The translations under genes and the position numbers were made by a program. DNA of 64,000 nucleotides, from positions 158,816 through 222,815 of the forward strand of contig CAIZNI010000015.1 in NCBI GenBank assembly GCA_903934295.1, in the 5' to 3' direction. The notes beneath the pieces were generated by a model. It had not been told where the DNA came from. It searched no databases and worked only from the letters and a program-made list of their open reading frames with translations. The stretch is from an uncultured beta proteobacterium. Its GTDB lineage: Bacteria; Pseudomonadota; Gammaproteobacteria; Burkholderiales; Burkholderiaceae_E. Shown here piece by piece: positions 11,988-19,578 of the stretch (the first letter of the stretch is position 1; every line of letters starts with the position of its first letter).

Positions 11988-12713
11988 TCAGTCAGCCGGC
12001 GGACCGTGCCCGGACAGCCCGAGAAGTGAATCGACCAGGTCCGGGTTGGCGCGCGCCTGCGCACCGGACCCCTGGAACATCATCCGCCCCGAGGCGATGA
12101 CGGTGACCGAGTCGGCCACCTCCAGCGCGCGCTGGGTGTTCTGCTCCACCAGCATGATGGCCAGGCCCTGTTCCTTGAGCGACAGCAGCGCCGCCAGGCA
12201 GACATCGACCATCGCCGGCATCAGCCCCAGCGAGAGCTCGTCGACCAGCAGCAGGCGCGGTCCGGCCATCAGCGCGCGGCCGATCGCCAGCATCTGCTGT
12301 TCGCCGCCCGACAGCGAACCGGCGCGCTGGCGGTGGCGTTCGCGCAGCCGCGGAAACAGGTCGAGTACCCGCTCTTCGGCCGCTCGCGCCTCGGCCATGC
12401 GGCGGGTGTAGCCCCCGACCAGCAGATTCTCGGCCACCGTCAGATCCGGAAAGATCCGCCGGCCCTCCGGCGCGATGCTGATGCCGGCGCGCGTGCGCGC
12501 CACCGGCGAGGCCCGCGTGATGTCCCGGCCTTCGAACCAGATGGCGCCTTGCTGGACCTGCACATGGCCGGCGATCGCCATCATGGTCGAAGTCTTGCCG
12601 GCGCCGTTGGGGCCCAGCAGCGCGGTGAGGGTTCCGGGAGCCGCGGTCAGATCGAGCGAATCGAGCGCCCGGATCTGGCCGTAGCCGCAGCCCATGGCGC
12701 GCAGCTCAAGCAT
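11988..12713 (-). CDS. livF: Branched-chain amino acid-type ABC ATPase LivF
   Basis: 241 residues. MLELRAMGCGYGQIRALDSLDL begins the domain; Walker A is GPNGAGKTS, signature LSGGEQQMLAIGRAL, Walker B LLLVDELSLGL, followed by AIMLVEQN. The DELSLGL version of Walker B and the overall length match LivF. The ATG at 12711-12713 overlaps the end of livG by 8 bases. It forms the ATPase pair of a HAAT-family importer with LivG. In Burkholderiales such systems transport a wide range of amino acids, amides, urea or aromatic acids, so the substrate is not fixed by the family. Confidence 0.9.
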   Translation of the reverse strand: MLELRAMGCGYGQIRALDSLDLTAAPGTLTALLGPNGAGKTSTMMAIAGHVQVQQGAIWFEGRDITRASPVARTRAGISIAPEGRRIFPDLTVAENLLVGGYTRRMAEARAAEERVLDLFPRLRERHRQRAGSLSGGEQQMLAIGRALMAGPRLLLVDELSLGLMPAMVDVCLAALLSLKEQGLAIMLVEQNTQRALEVADSVTVIASGRMMFQGSGAQARANPDLVDSLLGLSGHGPPAD

Positions 12714-13458
12714 CGCTGCCCGCCTTGCCCAGATACGCGGCGCGGACATCGGCGCGCGCCATCACCGCGGCGGGCAGTCCTTCGGCCAGCAGCGCGCCGT
12801 TGTGCAGCACCGCCAGGCGGCTCGCGATCCGCACCACTTCGGCGATGTTGTGCTCGACCAGGACCACGGTGCGGCCCTCGCGGTTGAGCTGCACGATGAG
12901 GTCGGCCAGACGCGTCGCCTCGGTGTAGTTCAGGCCGGCCAGCGGCTCGTCGAGCAGCAGCAGGCGCGGCTCGAACGCCAGCGCGCGCGCCACCTGCATG
13001 CGTTTCAGATAGCCCAGCGGCAGGGTGTGCGCGGGCCGGTCGGCGGCATCGGCGATGCCCAGCCGCTCGAGCAGGCCGAGTGCCCGGGCCCGCGCCCGGT
13101 CGCGCCGGACATGCACCAGTGCCCGCCACGGGTTCGCGGTGATTTCCGGCACTGCCGCGATCATCACATTCTCGATCAGGCTCATCTCGCGGAACGGCCG
13201 CACGATCTGGTGGGTCATTGCCATGCCCAGGCGGGCGCGCCGGTGGATCGGGGCGCGCGTGATGTCGCGGTCCTGGAAGCGGATCGCGCCGCAGTCCGGT
13301 GCCAGGATGCCGGTGAGCAGGCGCAGGAAGGTGGTCTTGCCGGCGCCATTGGGTCCGATCAATCCCAGCAGTTCGCCGGCCTGCACCGACAGCGATACCT
13401 CGCGCACTGCCTGCACACCGCCGAACGAGAGGCTGACCGAGTCGGTGTGCAGCATCAT
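12706..13458 (-). CDS. livG: Branched-chain amino acid-type ABC ATPase LivG
   Basis: 250 residues. Starts MMLHTDSVSLSFGGVQAVREVSL; Walker A GPNGAGKTT, LivG-typical LPLGYLKRMQVARAL in place of LSGGQ, Walker B LLLLDEPLAGLN, and VVLVEHNIAEVVRIASR at the His switch. The ATG at 13456-13458 overlaps the TGA of livM (ATGA). A second in-frame ATG directly follows, so the exact initiator could be three bases later. The gene order livH-livM-livG-livF is conserved for HAAT importers. Confidence 0.9.
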   Translation of the reverse strand: MMLHTDSVSLSFGGVQAVREVSLSVQAGELLGLIGPNGAGKTTFLRLLTGILAPDCGAIRFQDRDITRAPIHRRARLGMAMTHQIVRPFREMSLIENVMIAAVPEITANPWRALVHVRRDRARARALGLLERLGIADAADRPAHTLPLGYLKRMQVARALAFEPRLLLLDEPLAGLNYTEATRLADLIVQLNREGRTVVLVEHNIAEVVRIASRLAVLHNGALLAEGLPAAVMARADVRAAYLGKAGSDA

Positions 13459-14288
13459 CGGCGCCTTCGGACCAGCAGGCCCGCCAGGCCGCCCGGGCTC
13501 AGGCGCATCACCAGCAGCAGCAGGCCGCCGTAGACCAGCAGCTTGTAGTCGTTGATGAAGCGAAACAACTCGGGCATCAGGGTGAGCAGCACCGCGCCGG
13601 CGACCACGCCCCAGGTCGACCCGATACCTCCGATCACCACCATCGCCAGCACGGTGACCGATTGCACGAAGCCGAAGGTATCGGGCACCACCAGCTGTGT
13701 CAGGTAGGCGTACAGCCCGCCGGCCAGGCCAGCCGCCGAGGTGCCGATCAGAAAGGCAGCCAGCTTGGAGCCCGAAACATCGAGGCCGATGGTGCGGGCT
13801 GCGTCCTCGTCCTGTGCCACGGCCCGGAACGATTCGCCCATCCAGCTGCGCCCGACATGCAGGCTGAAGGCGATGAAGGCCAGTGCCAGCACGATGGCCA
13901 GCACTGCCAGGCCGGTCTTGTCCAGGGGCGCTGCCGGGATCTTCGAGATGCCCATCTCGGCGCCGAACCAGGGAGCCTTGCGCACCACGCCCAGGAACAC
14001 GAAGCCCACGCCCATGGTGACGATCGCGAGGAAGTCCTCGCGTACCCGCAGGCTGGCGATGCCGGTGATCACGCCGGCCACTCCGGCCGCGAGCGCGCCG
14101 ATCAGCAGCGCCAGCCCGAAGGGCACGCCGCTCACCGCGCTCAGCGCGGTCGCATAGGCGCCGATGCCGTAGAACGCGGCATGGCCCAGGCTGATCTGGC
14201 CGCACAGCCCGCTGATCAGGTTCAGGCCCAGCGCCAGGATCACATTGAGCGCGGCGAAGGTCGCCACGCTGACCAGATAGGCATTCAT
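13455..14288 (-). CDS. livM: Branched-chain amino acid-type ABC permease LivM
   Basis: 277 residues, predominantly hydrophobic. The family signature ALNVILALGLNLISGLCGQISLGHAAFYGIGAYATA is at the N-terminus and VIGGIGSTWGVVAGAVLL lies near the C-terminus. Short relative to E. coli LivM, which has an N-terminal extension, but normal for Burkholderiales HAAT systems. Inner-membrane channel half, paired with LivH. Stop overlaps the livG start; livH ends 16 bases upstream. Confidence 0.9.
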   Translation of the reverse strand: MNAYLVSVATFAALNVILALGLNLISGLCGQISLGHAAFYGIGAYATALSAVSGVPFGLALLIGALAAGVAGVITGIASLRVREDFLAIVTMGVGFVFLGVVRKAPWFGAEMGISKIPAAPLDKTGLAVLAIVLALAFIAFSLHVGRSWMGESFRAVAQDEDAARTIGLDVSGSKLAAFLIGTSAAGLAGGLYAYLTQLVVPDTFGFVQSVTVLAMVVIGGIGSTWGVVAGAVLLTLMPELFRFINDYKLLVYGGLLLLVMRLSPGGLAGLLVRRRR

Positions 14289-14304
14289 CGGCGCGGTCCG
14301 GGCG

Positions 14305-15171
14305 TCAGCGCCGCACGCCGAGCAGGCCCTGCGGGCGCAGCATCAGCATCACGATCAGAAAGAGGAAGGCGATCGCATCACGGTCCATGACCTTGGCCAG
14401 ATACAGGGTGCCGAAGCTCTCGACCACCCCCAGCAACAGGCTCGCCAGCAGGGTTCCGGGCACGCTGCCCAGACCGCCCAGCACGATGATCGCCAGCCCC
14501 TTGTAGCTGATCACGTTGCCCATGCCCGGCTCGACCAGATTGTTCAGCAGTCCGACCAGCACGCCGGCCACCGCCGCCAGCACCGAGGCGATGAAGAAGT
14601 TCAGGTAGCGCACCCGGATCACGTCGACCCCGAAACTGGCCGCCATCGCCGGATCGGACACCGTGGCGCGCCAGGCCACGCCGGCACGCGAGCGCGCGCT
14701 GAACGCGGCGAACACCGCCAGCAGCAGGCAGGCGGCGATCACGATCCAGACCTGGACCTGGTTGATGCTGATGCCGGCCACCGTGTAGCTGGTGGTGATC
14801 CAGGCGTTGTCGTTGAAGGACAGGCCATAGGGCCCGAAGATCAGGCGAAACCCATCCTCCATCGCCACCAGCAGCCCGATCGAGGCGATCAGCGCCACAT
14901 GGGGCGGCTTGTCCAGCATCGGCTCATAGACCAGCCGGTAGATGAGTGGACCGAGGATGCCGGCGGCCAGCATCGCCGCCGGAAAGGCGAGCCACAGCGA
15001 ACCGGCGTGGTTGGCCACCAGCAGCCCGACATAGGCGCCCAGCGTGAACACCGTGGCGTGCGCGACATGGAGCACGCGCAGCAGCCCGTACACCAGCGTG
15101 AGGCCCAGGGCCATCATCGCGTAGGTGCAGCCCCAGATCAGGCCGATCGCGGCGATCTCGAGTGCGAACAT
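14305..15171 (-). CDS. livH: Branched-chain amino acid-type ABC permease LivH
   Basis: 288 residues with about eight hydrophobic helices. The N-terminus IGLIWGCTYAMMALGLTLVYGLLRVLHVAHATVFTLGAYVG matches LivH, where the usual sequence is ...INFAHGE; here the HVAHAT variant is present. The later KGLAIIVLGGLGSVPGTLLASLLLGVVES is the second conserved permease motif. Second gene after livK (24-base gap) and first of the membrane pair. Confidence 0.9.
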   Translation of the reverse strand: MFALEIAAIGLIWGCTYAMMALGLTLVYGLLRVLHVAHATVFTLGAYVGLLVANHAGSLWLAFPAAMLAAGILGPLIYRLVYEPMLDKPPHVALIASIGLLVAMEDGFRLIFGPYGLSFNDNAWITTSYTVAGISINQVQVWIVIAACLLLAVFAAFSARSRAGVAWRATVSDPAMAASFGVDVIRVRYLNFFIASVLAAVAGVLVGLLNNLVEPGMGNVISYKGLAIIVLGGLGSVPGTLLASLLLGVVESFGTLYLAKVMDRDAIAFLFLIVMLMLRPQGLLGVRR

Positions 15172-15195
15172 CGGGCGGCGCGCGTAACCGTCGGA

Positions 15196-16365
15196 TCAGC
15201 GGGTGGGCGGCGCCAGCAGCACCGGGTCGTCGATCACCGCATAGCCGCGGAACTTGCCCTCGCGCACCACCTGGATGACCGCCGACTTGTAGACCTCGCC
15301 CAGGTTGTTGAACGAGATCCGCCCGGTCGCGGTCTGCAGGTCCTTGGTGGCGGCGATCGCGTCGCGCAGCTTCGCCGGGTCGTCGGCCGTGCCGGCCCGC
15401 CGGATCGCATCGGCCACCACCCGCACCGCGGTGTGCGTCGAGGCGGCGACCATGTCGGCCGGGGTGTTGTGGCGCTTCTGGAAATCTTCGATAAAGCGGC
15501 GCATCTCGGGATCCTTGGAGTCGCGGTCCAGCGAGGTGGTCACCAGCACGCCTTCGGCTGCGCCCTTGGCGACCTCGATGAATTTCTCGGTGTCGATGCC
15601 TTCGGTGCCCACGATCGGCGCGGTCACGCCGCCGGCGCGCAGCTGCGCCACCAGCGGGCCGCCGTTGAAGAAATAGGCGGGCAGGTAGATGACTTCGGGT
15701 TCGTCGCGCTTGATGCTGGCGACGATCGAGCCGAACTGCCGGTCGGCCATCGCGAAGCTGTATTCGCTGGCGATCTGCACACCAAATTTCGGCGCGGCGT
15801 CCTTGAAGCCGGCCACCAGTGCCTGGCCGAAGTCGTTGTTCACGAAGACCACCGTGACCTTCTTCTTCTTCAGGTTGTCACCGATCAGCCGGGCGGCGGC
15901 GCGGCCCTGCACCTCGCCCATGAACGAGGTGCGGAACACGAAGTTGCCGGCACGGGTGATGTCCGGGTGGATCGCGTAGGCCGAGACGTAGGGGATCTTC
16001 GCGGCGTGGAAGACACCGGCCGAGGCCCGTGTCGGGCCGGAGTAGCTGCCCGAGATCACCACCTTGTGGCCGTCGCCGATCAGTCGGTTGGCCAGCGGCA
16101 CCGCCTGGTCGGGTCGCGCCTGGTCGTCGAGCACGGTGAGTGCCAGCTTGCGCCCGAGCACGCCGCCGGCTGCGTTGAGCTGCTCGACCGCGAGCTCGGC
16201 GCCCATCAGCGAAGACTTGCCGTCGGAGGCGGCAAAGCCGGTCAGGGGGGCGTGGAACCCGATCCGGATCTCGTTCTGGGCCAGCGCGGTAGCCGGCATC
16301 GCCAGGGCCAGCGGCAGCAGCGTGCAGGCGGCCAGGGAGCGGAGCAGTGCGTGTCGGGTGGTCAT
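15196..16365 (-). CDS. livK: Branched-chain amino acid-type ABC substrate-binding protein
   Basis: 389 residues. A signal peptide (about 1-29, ending ATALAQ) precedes a type I periplasmic binding fold starting NEIRIGFHAPLTGFAASDGKSSLMGAELAVEQLNAAGGVLGRKL. Further family features are DDQARPDQAVPLANRLI, VISGSYSGPTRA and a C-terminal TGRISFNNLGEVYKSAVIQVV. The ATG at 16363-16365 was chosen over one 15 codons upstream because a CAGGAA ribosome-binding site precedes it and it gives a clean signal peptide. The gene heads the livKHMGF set. The ligand is unknown; the neighbouring hydantoinase/oxoprolinase and dioxygenase genes argue for something other than plain leucine. Confidence 0.9.
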   Translation of the reverse strand: MTTRHALLRSLAACTLLPLALAMPATALAQNEIRIGFHAPLTGFAASDGKSSLMGAELAVEQLNAAGGVLGRKLALTVLDDQARPDQAVPLANRLIGDGHKVVISGSYSGPTRASAGVFHAAKIPYVSAYAIHPDITRAGNFVFRTSFMGEVQGRAAARLIGDNLKKKKVTVVFVNNDFGQALVAGFKDAAPKFGVQIASEYSFAMADRQFGSIVASIKRDEPEVIYLPAYFFNGGPLVAQLRAGGVTAPIVGTEGIDTEKFIEVAKGAAEGVLVTTSLDRDSKDPEMRRFIEDFQKRHNTPADMVAASTHTAVRVVADAIRRAGTADDPAKLRDAIAATKDLQTATGRISFNNLGEVYKSAVIQVVREGKFRGYAVIDDPVLLAPPTR

Positions 16366-16533
16366 CTCGGGTTCCTGTGGTGGTCGAAGGTCAAGAAACG
16401 GGGCAGGCATGGCGCGGGTGCGCGGTGAACGGGATCAGACAGCGGGATCGGACAGCGGGGTGGAGCCGCGGGGTGGGACCGCCGGCGTCGGGCTGGTCGG
16501 CGACCCGCGCGGGCCCGGCGCACCCGCGGGTCT

Positions 16534-17337
16534 TCAGGCGGCGGGCCCCTCGAAGGCGACCGGGAACTGCGGTCCGGTCAGCGGCTCGCCGGGGGCCAGC
16601 GTGAGGTCGGGGAAGGGCGGCGAGGTGCGACCGGCGCGCTGCACGAACACCGCGTCGTCGCCGACCCAGCGCGCCGAGAAGGCACGCCGGCGGGTGCCCG
16701 ACGCATTGGCCGGGGCGCCGTGCACCGTGCGAAAGTGAAAGGCCACCGCGTCACCGGGCGCCATCGCCCAGCCGGCAATCGGATGGCGCGCGCGCTCGGC
16801 CTCGATGTCGGGCAGCGCTGCGAAATCATCCTGCGGGTAGAGCTTGCTGCCGTCGAAGCGTTGCGGGCTGAAGTCCCGGCCCCAGCGATGCGAGCCGCTG
16901 ACATACTCAGGCACGATCTCGCGCGCGACCGGGTCCAGTGCGATCCAGAAGCTCACGCTCTGGCGGCCATCGACGCAGTAGTAGGGCTGGTCCTGGTGCC
17001 AGGGCGTGCGCACCGAGGTCCCGGCCTCTTTCACCAGGATGTGCTCATGAAAGAACCGGGCGCGCCGCGATCGCATCAGCGCCGCGGCCAGGCGAGCGGC
17101 CGGCGACTCGAAGACAAAGCGGCGGTATTCGTCGATCCGGTCCCAACTGCAGTAGTCCTGGAAGAAGGCCGGCGATCCGTCGGCGGGGCGGTAGGTCCGC
17201 TCCAGCGCGCTGGGCTCGGCCATGTTGCGGGCGACGCCCGCCCGCAGGGTCTCGACCCAGTCGGCGAAGGCGCCGGGCATCGGCAACACGCCGTCGCGCT
17301 CGAAAGTGTCGACTGCCTCGTCGGTCAGCTGGAACAT
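16534..17337 (-). CDS. Phytanoyl-CoA dioxygenase (PhyH) family protein
   Basis: 267 residues, Fe(II)/2-oxoglutarate-dependent oxygenase fold. The iron-binding facial triad is visible as HQD in RTPWHQDQPYYC and the distal His in AFHFRTVHGAP; RRAFSARWVGDD supplies the Arg expected to bind 2-oxoglutarate. N-terminal FERDGVLPMPGAF is the usual PhyH entry. Members hydroxylate diverse small molecules, so the substrate is open. Located 168 bases upstream of livK on the same strand and divergent from hyuA, which suggests a role in the same catabolic pathway. Confidence 0.88.
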   Translation of the reverse strand: MFQLTDEAVDTFERDGVLPMPGAFADWVETLRAGVARNMAEPSALERTYRPADGSPAFFQDYCSWDRIDEYRRFVFESPAARLAAALMRSRRARFFHEHILVKEAGTSVRTPWHQDQPYYCVDGRQSVSFWIALDPVAREIVPEYVSGSHRWGRDFSPQRFDGSKLYPQDDFAALPDIEAERARHPIAGWAMAPGDAVAFHFRTVHGAPANASGTRRRAFSARWVGDDAVFVQRAGRTSPPFPDLTLAPGEPLTGPQFPVAFEGPAA

Positions 17338-17417
17338 CGGGGGGGCTTTCTGGGGTCGTCGATTCGCTGCAGCCGGCAATGCTACCGTCAAACGGCGCCC
17401 GGCAGAACCGGGCCGGC

Positions 17418-17434
17418 GTGCTGTGGCACAGTAC
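17418..17434. promoter_or_regulatory. 17-bp imperfect palindrome between phyH and hyuA
   Basis: GTGCTGTGGCACAGTAC matches its reverse complement at all positions except the centre and one symmetric pair. It lies in the 156-base divergent gap, 59 bases upstream of the hyuA start codon. The core TGT-GGC-ACA has the spacing seen in several GntR-family operators. No regulator gene is adjacent, so this is a candidate operator only. Confidence 0.4.
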
Positions 17435-17493
17435 CGGAACGAGGTCGCCCGCGGCCGCCTTCCGCCGGCCGGGCTGTCCACAGGAGCACGCGC

Positions 17494-19578
17494 ATGACCT
17501 TCCCGATCCGCGCGCCGTTTCGCATCGGCGTGGACATCGGCGGCACCTTCACCGATCTGGTCGTCGCCGGCGCCGCCGGCGAACTCTTCGCGCACAAGGC
17601 ACCCACCACCCCGCAGGACCCCACCGTCGGCGTGCTCGACGCGATCGCCGGGGCAGCGCGCGCGCTGGGGCGCGATTCGCGCGCGCTGCTGGCCGACTGC
17701 GAACTGCTGGTGCACGGCTCCACCATCGCCACCAACACCCTGCTCGAGCGCAAGGGCGCGCGGGTCGGCCTGATCACCACCGAAGGCTTTCGCGACAGCC
17801 TGGAGATCCGCCGCGGCCTGCGCGCCGATGTCTGGGATCACCGCGCCCCGTTCGCCCCGCCACTGGTGCCGCGCCGGCTGCGCCGCGGCGTGGTCGAGCG
17901 CATCGATGCCGGCGGGCAAGTGCTGGTGTCGCTCGATGCCGGCTCGGTGCGCGCGGTGCTGGCGGTGTTTCGCGAGGAATCGGTCGAGGCGATCGCGATC
18001 TGCCTGCTCAACAGCTTTCGCAATCCGGCGCACGAATGGCAGGTGCGCGACCTGATCGCGCAGGAATGGCCCGGCATCGCGGTGTCCTGCTCGAGCGACA
18101 TCGCGCCGGTGATGGGCGAGTATGAACGCAGCTCGACGGTGGCGGCCAATGCCTATGTCGGGCCGCGCACCGTGCCGTATCTGCGCGCGCTCGATGCGCG
18201 CCTGCAGGCGCTCGGCCTGGTCCGCCCGCTGCTGATCGTGCAAAGCAACGGTGGTGCGCTCGATGTCAACGAGGTCGGGCCGCAGCCGGTGCAGATGGTG
18301 CTGTCGGGGCCGGCCTCGGGGGTCGGGTCGATCCGCCATTACGGTGAGGACACCGGCTCGCGCAACCTGGTGGCCATCGAGGTCGGCGGCACCAGCTGCG
18401 ACGTGACGCTGATGCGCGACGGCGCCGTCCAGATGACCGACCAGCTCGATGTCGATGGCTACTGCATCGCCATCCCCTCGGTCGAGATCCACACCATCGG
18501 CGCCGGTGGCGGCACGCTCGGGCATCTGGATGCGGCCGGTCTGCTGCAGGCCGGCCCGCAGGGCGCCGGCGCGCGGCCCGGTCCGGCCGCCTATGGCCTG
18601 GGCGGCACCCGACCCACCGTCACCGATGCGCAACTCGTGCTGGGCCGGCTCGCGCCCGGTCCGTATGCCGGCGGCGCGATTGCGCTGGACCTCGACCGGG
18701 CCTGGCAGGCGGTCGACACGCATCTGGCGCGGCCGATGGGACTGTCGGTCGAGCAGGCGGCCGCCGGGCTGCTGCGACTGGTCGAGCAGAACATCCAGCA
18801 CGCGGTCGAGCGGGTGAGCATCGAGCGCGGCTACGACCCGCGCGAGTTCACCCTGATCGCGGCCGGCGGCGCGGGGCCCCTGCATGGCGCCGCGGTCGGT
18901 CGGGCGCTCGGCTGCGCGGCGATCTACGTGCCGCGGCTGGCCGGCGTCTTCTGCGCCTTCGGCATGTGCAACACCGATGTCCGCATCGACCGGCTGCTGA
19001 GCTGGTACCGGCCGCTGGACGATGCGCAGTCGTCCCGCCTGGAGCAGGCCTTTCGCGAGGTCGAGGCGCAGGCGGTGCAGGCGCTGGGCCGCCAGGGATT
19101 CGCCGCGCCGGCGATCGTGCTGGAGCGCAGCCTGGCCCTGCGTTACACCGGTCAGCAGTGGCCGGTGTCGATCGCGTGCGCCGGCGCGCCGGATGCCGCG
19201 GGGCTGCGCGAGGCCTTCGAGCGCGATCACCAGCGGCTCTATGGCCATTTTCAGCCGGGCGGCGAGATCGAGGTGCTCAGTCTGAAGGTGGCGGCCAGCG
19301 GACGCCTGGCGCCGCGCCAGCGGGCCGTGCCGGCGGGCGGGTCGGCCGAACCGCCCGCGCCGAAGTCGATTCGTCCGGTCTGGATCAGCGATGCCGCCGG
19401 CACGCTGCCCACCCCAGTCCATGACGGCGCGGGGCTGCGCCCCGGTCATGTCGTCAGCGGCCCGGCGATCATCGACGAGCTCACCACCACCTTGCTGGTG
19501 GAGACCGGCCAGCGCCTGTGCGTGACCGCCGCCGGCAACTACCTGATCGTTCCCTCGACTCCGCAGGCCGCCGCATGA
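17494..19578 (+). CDS. hyuA: Hydantoinase/oxoprolinase subunit A (HyuA)
   Basis: 694 residues. The N-terminus RIGVDIGGTFTDLVV is the acetate/sugar-kinase-like phosphate-1 motif of the family. HGSTIATNTLLERKGARVGLITTEGFRD and IGAGGGTLGHLD in the middle and ERVSIERGYDPREFTLIAAGGAGPLHG towards the C-terminus are hallmark stretches. HyuA-HyuB complexes carry out ATP-dependent ring opening (N-methylhydantoin, 5-oxoproline) or carboxylation of ketones (acetone carboxylase relatives). The ATG has a good CAGGAG site 7 bases upstream. Its stop overlaps the hyuB start (ATGA), as expected for subunits made in equal amounts. Confidence 0.92.
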   Translation: MTFPIRAPFRIGVDIGGTFTDLVVAGAAGELFAHKAPTTPQDPTVGVLDAIAGAARALGRDSRALLADCELLVHGSTIATNTLLERKGARVGLITTEGFRDSLEIRRGLRADVWDHRAPFAPPLVPRRLRRGVVERIDAGGQVLVSLDAGSVRAVLAVFREESVEAIAICLLNSFRNPAHEWQVRDLIAQEWPGIAVSCSSDIAPVMGEYERSSTVAANAYVGPRTVPYLRALDARLQALGLVRPLLIVQSNGGALDVNEVGPQPVQMVLSGPASGVGSIRHYGEDTGSRNLVAIEVGGTSCDVTLMRDGAVQMTDQLDVDGYCIAIPSVEIHTIGAGGGTLGHLDAAGLLQAGPQGAGARPGPAAYGLGGTRPTVTDAQLVLGRLAPGPYAGGAIALDLDRAWQAVDTHLARPMGLSVEQAAAGLLRLVEQNIQHAVERVSIERGYDPREFTLIAAGGAGPLHGAAVGRALGCAAIYVPRLAGVFCAFGMCNTDVRIDRLLSWYRPLDDAQSSRLEQAFREVEAQAVQALGRQGFAAPAIVLERSLALRYTGQQWPVSIACAGAPDAAGLREAFERDHQRLYGHFQPGGEIEVLSLKVAASGRLAPRQRAVPAGGSAEPPAPKSIRPVWISDAAGTLPTPVHDGAGLRPGHVVSGPAIIDELTTTLLVETGQRLCVTAAGNYLIVPSTPQAAA

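Noticed and set aside
16534..19449. A 971-codon minus-strand frame joining phyH to sequence opposite hyuA
   Set aside because: Only the last 267 codons resemble a protein family (PhyH), starting at 17337; the rest is antisense to hyuA and low in structure.
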